Below, one piece after another: positions 31,031-42,481 of a DNA stretch of 64,000 bases. Position numbers and translations under genes: made by a program. This DNA comes from Centrapalus pauciflorus (taxonomy: Eukaryota; Streptophyta; Magnoliopsida; Asterales; Asteraceae): assembly GCA_020465985.1 (NCBI GenBank), contig JAANYP010000254.1:283001-347000 (forward strand), in the 5' to 3' direction. Under the pieces are notes generated by a model. It ran no database searches. It was not told where the DNA came from and saw nothing but the letters and a program-made list of their open reading frames with translations. Every line of letters starts with the position of its first letter. Within the stretch, counting starts at the first letter, position 1.

Positions 31031-33474
31031 AAACAACCATCCCAGGTTTGGTACTTGGACAGTGTCTGCTCAGGATATATGACACGTTGCAAGGACCTGC
31101 TGAGTGATCTCAGGCCAGAAAAAGGGCCAAAAGTCACATTTGGTGACAATGTACAGGGATCCACAGAAGGATATGGAACTCTTCAAGCTGGTGTTGCAGT
31201 ATTCAAAAGGGTAGCCTATGTAGTTGGGCTGAAACATAATCTTGTAAGCATAAGTCAATTGTGTGATGCTGGCTACAATATTAACTTTGATGAGCACCTG
31301 GGTTACATGTTGGATCCCCAAGGAAAATTTGTGTTGTGTGCACAACGAAAGAAAGGTCTATATGTTATGGACATGAAATCTGCTGATCCTACAACTAAAA
31401 CCTGCTTTATCTCAAGAAGCAATGCAGACCTGAACTGGTTATGGCACAAAAGGCTATCACACCTGAACTTCAAGAATATCAAAAAACTCTGAAAGAAAGA
31501 GTTGGTAACAGGTTTGCCTTCTATAATCTTGGTTAAGGATAAACTCTGCACAGCTTGTAAGAAAGGCAAGCAGAGAAAATCATCTTTTAAATCTAAGCAC
31601 AATTTCTCTATTGATACTCCTCTCTTCTTAATCCACATGGACTTGTTTGGACCAGTCAGTGTCCCAAGTCTAGGAGGAAGAAGATACACTCTAGTAATGG
31701 TTGATGAGTTTTCCAGATTTACATGGGTGATCTTTCTGAAGAGCAAAGGAGAGGCTGCTATAGAAATCATTGGATTTATCAAAAAGATGGAAATGCTGAA
31801 CTCTGCTCAAGTAAAGCAGCTTAGAAGTGATCATGGTACTAAATTCAGAAACAGTACTCTTGAGGACTTCTGTGAAGAAATGATGCAGCGTAGCAAATGA
31901 AATATAGATTATTCTGTTGATTCAAAGAATTCCTGAATAATCTCTACCAAACGTTTGTTGATTCCGTGGAATGCCAAACGATTAGGCTTCAAACAACCGA
32001 TTTTAGAACTCGAAAATTTGGAAAAGAGAAAATTTCTTAATTCATAAAACTGTCTTCATACATAATATCCATACACCTTAAAAAAAACAGGAAACTTAAA
32101 ACGGGTCAAATAACCCAGCGGGTCAACCCAGGAAACAAAAATAAAAACCCTAAAACCCGATAAAATTCATAAAAAGGCCCATAACTCTCATTCCGGGTCG
32201 AGCTCGGGCCGAACGGTTGGCGGACACCTGATTCGCCCCAAACGGAGACCCGAGTCAAAAGTTAGGGTCGTTTCCGTTTAGCCCCGTTTATTACGGGCCC
32301 TATCTTGGGCCTCCAGAAACATAAGGGCCCGATCCTCTATACTTGGGCCTGCATCAAGAAAGAGGGATCTCACAGAATTTTTCAGCTGTAAGAACTCCAC
32401 AACAAAATGGAGTTGCTGAAAGGAGAAACAGAACTCTCATTGAAGCTGCTAGAACCATGTTGTGTGCATCAGGTTTACCTTCATCATTATGGGCTGAAGC
32501 TGTCAATACTGCCTACTTTACCCAAAATAGATCCTTGGTGGTGAAAAGGTTCAACAAGACTCCCTATGAGTTAATCAAAGGGAGGAGGCCAAACATTAGC
32601 TGTTTCCATGTGTTTGGATGTCCCTGCTTCATTCTGAATCAGAGAGACCAACTGGCAAAGTTTGAACCCAAAGCTGATGAAGGTGTGTTTGTTGGATATT
32701 CTGCTATCTCCAGAGCCTACAGAGTATACGACAACAAGAGAAAGGTGATAGATGAATCTATCAATGTCACCTTTGAAGAGTCTAGGAGTGTCTCCACCAA
32801 ACCTGTTCCTGAATCAGTTTCAGGAGAATTCAGCTTTGATGATCTTATGCATTCTATCAATGAGGAAAAGGACTCAAAAGCTTCCACTACATCTAGAGTG
32901 GAACCTGCTAATCATGATGGGCATGATGATGACTATGTTGATACACCCTATGTGAATAAGTGTACTGACATAATTACAAATTCATGTCCTGAACCAATCA
33001 ATGCTGATTTTCCTGGATCCTCTGCTGATATGTTCAACACTGGAGAGTCTTGCTCAACAAGTGAACAGGCTCAAGATATCAGTGTGTCTGAAAATCTTGA
33101 GAGCTGCTCAACAGGACATGTTGAAGATAACTCAGGAGAATCCTCATTGAAGCAAGATCCTAAGTGGATCAGGTGTCATCCAAATCATCAAATAATTGGT
33201 GACATCAACAAAGGGGTGCAAACAAGATGGGACAGCTTAGGAAACTTTTGTATGTTTTCTAGCTTTGTGTCCCTAATGAAGCCTAAGAAAGTGGATGAAG
33301 CACTTAAAGATGCCAATTGGATCACTGCCATGCAAGAAGAACTCAATCAGTTTGAGAGATACAAAGTATGGAAGTTGGTCACTGCTCCTAAAGGAAAAAA
33401 AATAATTGGCACCAAATGGGTTTTCTGGAACAAGATGGATGAGCAAGGTCATGTCATTAGAAATAAAGCAAGAC
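31031..33474 (+). pseudogene. pol: Element F protease, integrase and RT N-terminus
   Basis: Protease reads WYLDSVCSGYMT (about 31050), with the catalytic Gly replaced by Val, so it should be inactive. GAG-pre-integrase (LWHKRLSHLNFKNIKKL, then a TGA) leads to CTACKKGK and the integrase core HMDLFGP and RSDHGTKF. The frame is cut at 31880 by insertion K and resumes at 32362 with GISQNFSAVRTPQQNGVAER, supplying the third acidic residue. The RT begins (VWKLVTAPKGKKIIGTKWVF) and stops at NKARL near 33474, where sequence is deleted. Confidence 0.85.
31881..32356. mobile_element. Insertion K: 476-bp solo LTR or MITE-like element
   Basis: Termini TGATGCAG and CTGCATCA form a perfect 8-bp inverted repeat, flanked by AGAAA direct repeats (31876-31880, 32357-32361) inside the integrase frame of F. 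TG...CA ends and a 5-bp duplication fit a solo LTR. The minus-strand reading, with ATTTTTGTTTCCTGGGTTG and a promoter-like middle, looks like an LTR. No ORF. A DNA-transposon MITE is the alternative because of the long terminal inverted repeat. Confidence 0.8.
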
Positions 33475-34359
33475 TAATGAGCAGTTATGCAAGAATTTTC
33501 ACTACTCATGAAAACAAAATATGAAATGAGTATGATGGGAGAACTTACTTTCCTTTTAGGATTACAGGTTAAACAAACCTCGAATGGAATTTTCATAAAT
33601 CAAAGAAAGTACACTTTAGATCTTTTGAAAAAGTTTAAATTTGATCAATGTTCTCCTATCAAAACCCCAATGGCAACCAATGTAAAGTTGGATGCAGATG
33701 CCAGTGGCAAAGCTATTTCAGTAACAGCTTACAGAGGCATGATTGGGAGCTTGCTATACTTAACTGCTAGTAGACTAGATATTATGTTTGCTACCTGTTT
33801 ATGTGCTAGGTTTCAAGCTGATCCTAAAGAATCACATCTAGCTCCTGTAAAAAGAATCTTTAGATATCTTAAGGGTACACCAGGTTTGGGTCTTTCGTAT
33901 CCCAAAGACTCAAGTCTTGAGCTAACAGGTTATTCAGATTCTAATTTTGCAGGCTGCAGGCTAGATAGAAAAAGCACAACAGGTGGGTGTCAACTCCTTG
34001 GTGGTAAGTTGATAAGTTGGTGTAGCAAGAAGCAGAACTTAGTATCTACTTCTACTGCTAAAGCTGAGTATATAGCTGCTGGAAGCTGCTGTGTGCATAT
34101 CCTATGGATGCAGCATCAGCTTGAAGACTATGGACTTGTATATAGGAAAACTCCTATTCTGTGTGACAATACAAGTGCTATATCTATCTCCAACAATCCA
34201 GTATTTCATTCCAGAACAATGCATATAGAGGTCAGACATCACTTCATCAGGGATCACATCCAGAAAGGTAATGTGGAGGTAAGTCCTATTTCCACAGATG
34301 AACAGCTTGCAGACATTTTCACCAAGCCTCTTGATGAAAACAGGTTTAATTATCTGTAA
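33475..34359 (+). pseudogene. pol: Element F reverse transcriptase end and RNase H
   Basis: After the deletion the frame starts within EFSLLMKTKYEMSMMGEL and continues FLLGLQVKQ, SRLDIMFATCLCARFQ and the RNase H motifs YSDSNFAGC, STAKAEYIA, CDNTSAISI, HIEVRHHFIRDH. The RT interval that should hold QMDVKSAFL, LKQAPRAWY and YVDD (roughly 400-450 bases) is absent between NKARL and this point, which removes the polymerase active site. Stop at 34359. Confidence 0.87.
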
Positions 34360-35076
34360 GCAAGCTGGGCATGTTAAATAAAAGTGACTAAGTGTCCTAA
34401 ATGTTCTAAGTTATTATATGTCTCACACTGCTCAAGTTTCTCAGAACAGCTTAGGCAGAACAGGCTATGCATGTTCTACACTTAGCAAATTTCTGAAAAC
34501 TTTAACAGCTTGAGCGTATACCAGGTTTGACAACATCAGTGTTCACCTCAAACCTGATCTGTTGATCAAATCTCCAACCTGCTCACTCTCTCAATCTGTC
34601 ATACAAGACATTGTCTTGTAACCTAGTCAGCTATTGAACACAACCTGTTCTTTCATAGCTAAACAGGTTGCATGAACAGCTTGAAGAGTGAACAGCTTGT
34701 GATGACCCTACGCATCACAGGTTTGACCAACAGCTTAGACCATCAGTTTTAATTACCTTTCTTCACAATTAAGTTACTTAATTTCTATATTTATTTAACT
34801 TAATTACTACGGATAATGTGTGTTAAAGTGTGTTATTGACTAAAAAGGGCTCGAGTGGTCTGACAACCGTTCTGACATGGTCAACCATTCCGTTTTCCGT
34901 TAAAAGAACTTTTCAAATCAACCGCCCAAAGTTTTCTCTCTCATTCCCACTCACACTCAAATCCTATAAATACCTCTCTACTGTTTCATCTTCATCTTCC
35001 ATACTGTTTCCATAACTTCCAAAGAACCCTAATTTCGACTAAGTGTCTTGTGCTCATAATCCTCACTACTTTCACT
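34360..35076 (+). promoter_or_regulatory. Element F region before ORF3 with a clear TATA promoter
   Basis: No gene. AACAGCTT occurs five times (near 34444, 34503, 34675, 34691, 34730), and its complement CAAGCTGTT is in the F LTR at 40650. A perfect TATA box TATAAATA at 34965-34972 is followed by a CT-rich leader (TTCATCTTCATCTTCC) and ATG 35077, about 105 bases later: a standard plant Pol II core promoter placed to drive ORF3. Confidence 0.65.
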
Positions 35077-38017
35077 ATGGCTCACCAAAACAACCCTTTT
35101 CTCCCAGTATTTGTTGGTGCAGATGTTCAGAAACACTCTTTTGTTACCACAATGGTAACACTGAAACCCACAAACTACATAGCCAACCTAACCGTTCCCA
35201 AAAATTATGTGGGGAAATGTTAGGAAGATATGGTGGAGTTTCTAAAGGTTCACCCTCTACATTACGCCATGACTGCCACTCCTGGTGTCCTATACCAGGA
35301 GATGGTATATGAGTTTTGGTACACCTGTTCCTACGACCCAGCAACCAAAATCATAAGGGGAACCATTCTCAATGGGACTCAGACCATTAGGATCACTACT
35401 GGTCTTATCAGGGAAGTTCTGCGTGTCCCTGTTGCTGAAACTTATGATCAGCCACAGCCTGAAAATGATCAGATGGGAAATTTGATTTTTCTTTTGTGGT
35501 GTAGCAGAACCCAAGATTGAAGCCACCCTGTTCAGGAAGGATCTATCTCCTACTTATAGCTTTCTATTTGCCTCTGTGGTAATGTGCTTCAGCAGCAAAG
35601 TTGGTTCTTTTGAGCAGCTTAGCCGTGATGAGATCCCAATAGTCCTACAGCTCGTAGATGGGACTAACATGAACATAGCTCGGTGGGTTTTCATGAATTT
35701 GAGGAACCTGGTGTAGCAGGAAACACGTCCAGCTGTTGTTCCATATCCAAGGTTTCTGAGCCTTATCTTCAAGCATGTCTGTGGTGAGCATTTGTATAAC
35801 TCTCAGCCTATGTTACGTACTGCTGCTTTCCCAGTGATTGGGAATAGAGTTTTCTACACCCCTATACTTCCAAATGAGCCTCCTCTATCTACTCCATTGA
35901 GGAAGTTGCTTGGTATGGTGGAAGGACCATCTACTGTGAGGGTGGATCCAGTGACTGCTCCCAAGGGAAAATCCAAATCCAGGGCTAAATTTGTCAAAAG
36001 AGCACTGGAAATGACTCAAGCTGAGCCTCTCAGCAAGAAGGCAAAAACAGCTAAGTCCAAGTCTGCTCCATCAGCCTTTGTGGCTGAGAGGGAGCAGGCT
36101 TCTCACCCTGGTTCATATGTTGAACCTGAAGCCTTTGTGGCTGGTGCCTCTGTGGCACCTGAGACTATGGAACAGGCCAACCCACCTATTTCTGACCCAG
36201 TCTCACCACCAGTCCAAACGAAACCCCTCATCTCCTCTCCACAACATCCATCCTCCACTTCATCTCTCAGACTCTACAGACGCAAAACCTTAGCCAAAAA
36301 GAAACCAACTGACCCAACTAGCCCCTCTGACCCCTCTGGTTCCTCCCAACAGGAGCCAGTTGTACATATGGAGACTACCACATCAACTATTCCAGCCACC
36401 CAACAGGCTGAGAATATTGAAAGACAGGAGTTCACTCCACTCCACAATGAGTCCACACAGTCTCCACTCCATACTTCTCCTACACAACCTGAGTCTCCAC
36501 GAGGTGTCAAACCTACTGGATTAGACCATCCAGTAGATCAGCCTCCAACTTCTGCTCCTCATGATACAGCTGTTGTTCACCCAACAGCTTCTGAAGGACC
36601 ACCATCCGAAGCTGATGAACCACAGGGATCAGACCATCCCTCTGGTGAGGCTGCTCCTCAAATGCACATTACTTCAGCAGATTTCACCACTGCTGATGTT
36701 GAAATGCACATCCCATCTCCCCATGATGAGGCACCAATAGACCAAGGTGCTGCTGAGGGAACCACCCCAGGCCTTGATGAAGGTGCTGCAACACAAGCAG
36801 CATCTGAAAGGCTACCATCTTCTACCCCTTCTCCTGATGAAGCAGCTACAGCCACTACTGAGGGACCCATTGACCCTTCCAAGCTGGGCCATATTACTTT
36901 TGCCCAGGCTATGGAACTTCTGTCCAAAGTCACCCTTCCCTCTCCATCACATCCTCAAACACCTGCCTCGTCCTCTTCCCATTCATCGCCCTCTACACAA
37001 TCCAAACAGTCCACCATACTCCTCCATCCCCCAAAGATCTTCCTTTGAAGGATCAGCTTTCTTTGCTGACCAACAAAGTTGGCTCTTTGGAAAATTCCAT
37101 GACTTCCCTACCCTCCATAATCTCAGACTCTGTGTCTGCACAGCTCCAGGGATTCTTTGATCTGCTCAAGAATTCCTTTCCAACCACTCCTGAAACTGAC
37201 CAGTCCTCACAGCTGCTTGCACTCACTGCACAGCTGCAAAACATCTCCACTACACTCTCCTCTATCCTCTCACATCAACAGGACTCTGTGTCCTCCATGA
37301 CAGCCATATCCCAACAGCTGTCCACTCTCCTCACCACTTGCACTACTACCCTTCCTACTACACTGGCGAGCTTAAATTCTTTAATTGTCTCTCTGTCAAA
37401 CTCTGTGTCAGCAAACCTTGATGATGTGCAAGACTCTCTTGAATTACATATTGCACAGCTTCAAAGTTTGTTGTTCACAGCTTCTGACAGAGAAAATCTC
37501 ATCAAGCTGTCCTCAATTGTGGATTCCCAATCCTCTTCTCTTCAGACCTGCCTTACCCAACTTGCAGAGGTTAAGGACAATCTGGCTTTCTTAGTGCACA
37601 GCCTTGTTGGCCCCAAGCCTGCTGCCAAAACTGCTGCTAAGCATGCTGAATTTGTTTCTCCAGGCAGACCACATGTTGAAGGCTCTGTGTCATCTCCTTC
37701 AAAGGGGGAGAAGTCGTCTGCCTCAAAGACTAAGTCTAAGGGGGAGAAAACCTCTTCTCCTTCTAAGGAGAAATCAACATCTGTTGGTCAAGCAGCAGGT
37801 GCATCACAAACAGGTCCAGCTACAGATGTCTCCCATCACACTGAAGCTGCTCAGCCTACTCAAGCTGGATCTCCAAACCCTGCACAAACTAAGGGGGAGG
37901 AATCTATTCCTGCTGACAGGCCAGGCAGAAGAGGGCATTCGATTTTGGAAGAAGAAGAAGAAGAGGAAGAGGTTCCTGAACCTGTTCAAACTATAATAGC
38001 CAAAGAAAAGAAGAAAG

Positions 38018-38975
38018 TGTTGATACACCCGACGTGACAATAGCTGTCTAGTTTCGATATTCATAGTCTCTGACTCTGATAGTCTATTACGATCAATGAA
38101 CAACAACTAGAAGCTATCGTCAAGGGGGAGTCTGTTGGTACATCCGGTGTGACGACAACAATCTAGTTTTGTTATTGATATCATGATTGTGTATGATGTT
38201 TACATTTGCATGGTCAGTTCTAGACTATCATAATAAGTTCTAGAATAAGTTCTAGAATAAGTTCTAGAAATAAGTTCTAGAAATAAGTTCTAGAAATAAG
38301 TTCTAGAAATAAGTTCTAGAAATAAGTTCTAGAATAAGTTCTAAAAATAAGTTCTAGAATAAGTTCTAGAACAAGTTCGAAGACAAGTTCAAAGGAACAA
38401 GTTCGAAGACAAGTTCAAAGGCACAAGTTCGAAGACAAGTTCAAAGGAATAAGTTCAAAGACAAGTTCAAACGAACAAGTTCAAAGACAAGTTCAAAGGA
38501 ACAAGTTCAAAGGAACAAGTTCAAAGGCAAGTTCAAAGGAACAAGTTCAAAGACAAGTTCAAAGGAACAAGTTCAAAGAATAAGTTCAAAGGGTAGAGTT
38601 TGAACTTAGTGAAGACAAGTTCGAGAGGAGCGTCTTCTCGAACTTGTCGTCTATATATTGAACTTTTCATTGTGAAATTAGGTATCTTTGACGGCTCAGA
38701 GGTTCTGTCGAACTTGAGAGCAAAAAGAGCATCCGGGTGAAGGAAGACTTTTGCAGAATTTCAGAGAGATTAGTGCAAAGATGATCTCGAACTTGCTAGT
38801 TATCAGAGAGTTTGTTCTTGGAGAGAATCACGTGTTGGGACGTTCCATTGTTCGTCTATCACTGTGTGTCTCCGTGTTTCGTGTGCGTGGTCTATCCGTC
38901 AAGCCGCTAACGAGGATTCCACACTCGTTGGAAGGTGTCGCGTGAAGATAGGATCCGTAGGAAGGCGACCTTACA
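38018..38975 (+). mobile_element. Insertion L: internally deleted LTR element related to H
   Basis: Flanked by GAAAG duplications (38013-38017, 38976-38980). It consists of a short LTR-start fragment (TGTTGATACACCCGACG, 38018 to about 38065), about 60 bases of internal sequence, a polypurine tract (CAAGGGGGAGTC, 38121-38132) and a full 3' LTR (38133-38975, TGTTGGTACATCC to CGACCTTACA). The tract and LTR ends match those of element H (GTCAAGGGGGAGTC; TGTTAGTACATCC...GACCTTACA), so L belongs to the same family. All coding sequence is lost. Confidence 0.88.
38233..38596 (+). repeat. Tandem AAGTTC array with ten TTCTAGAA sites in the L LTR
   Basis: About 28 units of 12-14 bases. The first eleven are ATAAGTTCTAGAA (ten perfect TTCTAGAA palindromes, one TTCTAAAA). 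The rest alternate AAGTTCGAAGAC and AAGTTCAAAGGAAC. TTCTAGAA matches the dimeric heat shock element nTTCnnGAAn. The array ends about 55 bases before a TATA box (TATATAT, 38652-38658), in the enhancer part of the LTR. Confidence 0.9.
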
Positions 38976-40101
38976 GAAAGCATCTTTTGACCCTGACCAC
39001 CAAGAGCAGCACAGCTAAAGTTTGACAAGGCTAGGGCTAAGGAAATGGGTATTCCTATGGAGAAGTACTTGAGTTCAGAGATGAACAACTCCAAGCCCTG
39101 GAAAGACTAAGAAAGGAAGAAGCCTCAGCCAAAGCTGCTAGATCCTTTGCATTCAAAGAGGCAAGCAAAATTAAAATGCCTTATTTGGATGTGCAAAGAA
39201 AACTGCTTGAAGATGCTAAAGAGTCAGTGGTTGAGAAGGAAGGTGATAAGGAAAAGGGTGCTCCGGTCTCTGTGACCAAGTCCAAACAAGCATTATCTGC
39301 AAGAGCCTAGATACACTTTGACAACTTGGCAAGGAAAAAGTTCTTTGATGTTGCTGACAGAAGACTTGCCAAGGAATCTATTGTCAAAGTTGTTCCCATC
39401 TCAAGAAAAGGCAAACAGTGGAAGCTACAGATAACCAGAATGGGTGCAACAGGCCAAGAACATGAAGCATATGATTACACTGACGTTGCACAGATGGGAT
39501 ACAGAGAATGTGTGGAGTTGGCAGATGCCCTGAGTCAGTCTAAGTCTGAAACGGCTAAGACTATCAGGGCATATGTCAAAAAGTTGATGGAAAGGGTGAA
39601 AGATCTTGGCCTGATCTCAGAAGAACTAAGTAAGGGTGTCTCAGTGACTTACCCTAAAATAAAGGCCAAGAGGAACAGAAAGGATTCAGAGCCGGAGGAA
39701 CTCCTGATCATGATTGAACAAGGTGATTATGCAGTAGAGATCAAAGGAGTAGACCACAGCCTGCCCAAAGGAGTAGAATTTGAGGTAGGCAAGCTGAGTG
39801 AGGAACCTGAGCTGGGGGCATTTTTTGTAGATCCCCTGACAAAGAAGAGGTGCTTCCAAAGAGCATCAGATCTGCACAAAGTGGGTCTCAAACAGCTTGT
39901 TGCATTCAGACCTGCAAACTCCTTCAAGCAATCCATAAAGTAAAGAGCAGCCATCTGGGATCAGCTAAGAGGCTTCTATGAAAGAGGGGAGCTTCAACAT
40001 CCCAGTTTCATGTTCCTCAGAGTAGAAATAGAGAATTCGGAGGAAACCAGGGCGGAGCTTGAGAAAATGTTTGAAGACGGAGTGCCACCACCACTGTCTT
40101 G

Positions 40102-40458
40102 AAGTCCATCTACTATCTGAGTAGGTGAAGAATGGAAGCTGTCCATCTGTTGGACAGGCTTGTCATCATTTGCTTCCATTATCAACAGTCCAAATTGTTG
40201 AATTTCTATGTACATAAGTTGAACTTTGTTGCATCAGTTGTAACTTTTATTTTTACATCAGTTGTAATATACACTAGTACATCAGTTGTACTTTTGTAAA
40301 AACATATGTTGTTTATGTAATCAAAAAATCAGTATATGTATAAACTGATCTTTTACTTTACTTTGATGTTGTAATTTCATTTCAGCAAATGTACTGTAAA
40401 ATGTATAGTGATCATTGATAAAATCAGCTTAGACTAATTATTGCAAATAGGGGGAGAT
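40102..40458 (+). other. Element F 3' untranslated region and polypurine tract
   Basis: No gene. Contains three loosely repeated CATCAGTTGTA units (40230-40300) and ends with the polypurine tract ATAGGGGGAGAT (40447-40458) directly before the LTR. Confidence 0.75.
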
Positions 40459-41512
40459 TGTTAGGCACAAAAATGCCTCAGTCAAACATGCTCTACATCT
40501 TAGGGGGAGATTTTTAATCAAACCTGTTTGATGCACTTGAAGGTATAATTTAAGGCCTGTTTATGCCTTATTGAAACCTGAAAAGTGATTTGCAATAAGA
40601 GTCAAAGCTGTTTACCCTATTGCATTCGTTGCAACAAAGGCAGATTGTCCAAGCTGTTCTGTCTGCTGAACAGGCTGGACATGAACTATCTATGCTGCTC
40701 TGTTCTGTTAAGCAGCTTGGACATATTCTAAGTGTTCTGTTCTTTGTGAAGAGGCTAAACACTTTATGGAATAAGTTTCCAAGTCTTCATGTATTGTTTT
40801 TGGCTACAAGATCAGTTTACAAGTCGAAGACAAAATGGAATACAGAAACTGCAAAAAAAGCCTGCCTACGCTGTTCTGTTACATGAAGACAAACGGATGT
40901 TTGAAATGGGTGACAGACCATTTCTTATATCAAAATGGCCTTAACAAAAGAAGAAAGATGCAAAGTTGACATTCCTCTTTTGGTTAAAGCCTTATGCAAC
41001 AGTGACAAAAAGGAAAATACAAAGATTCTGCCACATGAAGACAAATCTGCTTTATCAGAATGTGCAGAAAAGTTGTTTTGTCTTTTTGGAAAGACATCCC
41101 ACTATCTCCTCGTCCAATGAAGAAGCTTCACTGAGATTTTCAGTGAGAGTATAAAAGGAAGCTTCTAAGGATTGTGAGATAACTAAGAGTGAGAAATCAG
41201 ATCGTGCATTGAAGTGTGTTTTTCATGCATGCAAGTCTGCTTGAATATAACAGTACGTGTGTCTAAGTTGTTCATACTCAAGCTGTCCATCTGTGTCTTG
41301 TAAAATCAGTGAGTTCATCTAAGTGAGTGTATTCATTGTATCTAGTCTGAGTGTGTCTTAGATTAGTTGAAACATCTGTTGTATCTGCCATCTCAGCTTG
41401 AACCTTTCCGCAGTCAAGCTTGTTTGTAATTAACATTTGTTAATAGTATACACAAACATTGAGAAAAGAGTGTTGAATTTTAATTTGCTGTATTCACCCC
41501 CCCCCCCCTACA
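40459..41512 (+). repeat. Element F 3' LTR (1054 bp)
   Basis: Starts TGTTAGGCACAAAAATGCC and ends in a run of twelve C followed by TACA at 41512. A second tract-like TTAGGGGGAGAT is inside at 40500-40511. AAGCTGTTCTGTCTGCTGAACAGGCT near 40651-40676 is an imperfect inverted repeat. A TATAAAAGG promoter box lies at about 41150-41158. The small ORFs inside are not genes. Confidence 0.9.
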
Positions 41513-42481
41513 GCTTTGAACAATACTCTAGGGATACCTTTTGGGACCTCCAACTCTTTACTGAACTTGTTTCAAAAACAACAAAAATGAGCCTTAAAAC
41601 TCAAATTTCAGACATTTCAAAATTTTGAAAAACATGAAACGTAAATCATGAATTAAAAGTTGTATAATGCATCATAAAGCATGAAATTTGAAACCCAAGT
41701 TTAGTTCACTATGGTGCACACACACAAACAATCAAGTTTAACTTTGAAACACATACGAAGATTTTCAGAGTTGCACATATCGACTCACACACACACACAC
41801 TGACAGTTGCATAAAACACGAAGAAACATGAAATAAAAGAAAAATCAGTAAAAAAAACACTAAAAAACTACAAATTTGCAACTAATCACTTTGAGTCAAA
41901 CTTGAAAATAGTTGGTTGTTGTTCGATTGAAGAAAGCAGAGAGACAGAAAGAAGAAATGGCGGTTTAGTGTTTTCGAGAAAGAGAAAAAGTGTTATTGAA
42001 ATTTGAATTTTGAATTTAAACTCTTAGGTAGTTGAACCCGCCCCACTCTTCTCTCTATTTTTTTTAAGCCCACTCTTTTTAATACCAATTAAAAACAAAA
42101 CACACAAAAAAATTTAAAAACACATATACTAAAAAATATTTATACTAAAAAAATAAAATAAAAGTAAGATAAAAAATAAACTAAAATAAAGTAAAATAAA
42201 AGATGCTCCCCCTTGAAGAATTCAGTTGTGGTCCCCATCAAATTAATGTGATTCTTTATAAAACTCCCCCTGCAATTAAGTACATAAAGATATCAAATAA
42301 ACTGTTCAAAGCATTTATTTACATATAATTTTCAGCTTGCTCCCCCTGCACATGACAATCCATGATCAGTTAAATCTCAGAAAAATCAGCAGTTTGTAAG
42401 GACAAGAGATCAACATAAAGTAAATCAAGTAAAAAATAGAAAACTGAAAAATTATACTTTGTATAAACTGAATGTTTAAAT
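41513..42481 (-). promoter_or_regulatory. Element G region after RNase H: polypurine tracts and putative ORF3 promoter
   Basis: No gene. Three polypurine tracts on the minus strand (42350-42338, 42274-42262, 42218-42205, each with AGGGGGAG) lie within 280 bases after the pol stop, a Sirevirus hallmark. A (TTTTA)n-like stretch follows (42200-42130). A TATA-like TTTAAATT near 42020-42013 and a CT-rich leader (CTTTCTGTCTCTCTGC) mirror the ORF3 promoters of E and H. The remainder to 41513 would be leader or intron; ORF3 itself is cut off by element F. Confidence 0.5.

Larger units (their letters stand above)
35077..40101 (+). pseudogene. Element F ORF3 (env-position protein), interrupted by L
   Basis: ATG 35077 (MAHQNNPFLPVFVG) starts the N-terminal domain (VEFLKVHPLHYAMTAT; VYEFWYTCSYD; ITTGLIREVLRVPV; FLFASVVMCFSSKVGSFEQL), with one nonsense codon near 35221 and a frameshift near 35510. 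A long Ser/Pro/Thr-rich middle (35792-37048) and, after a frameshift, a Ser/Thr/Leu-rich coiled region (37045-38012; SSQLLALTAQLQNISTTLSS) with repeated KGEK-S motifs follow. Insertion L splits it at 38017. It resumes at 38981 and ends with LKQLVAFRPANSF and MFEDGVPPPLS (stop near 40101), with further frame breaks. No transmembrane segment or signal peptide. Shares its domain order with C, E and H ORF3. Confidence 0.75.
29095..41512 (+). mobile_element. Element F: Sirevirus-like Ty1/copia, inserted in element G
   Basis: Gag remnant (from about 29155), protease, integrase, RT, RNase H, ORF3, polypurine tract (40447-40458) and 3' LTR (40459-41512). Its gag is split by element C, so its 5' half lies off the window to the left. 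It carries insertions K (in integrase) and L (in ORF3). The RT has lost its catalytic block. The right border abuts noncoding sequence of minus-strand element G. Confidence 0.85.

Noticed and set aside
38233..38596. CRISPR-like regularly spaced repeat
   Set aside because: Units are contiguous 12-14-base tandem repeats without unique spacers, inside a plant LTR.
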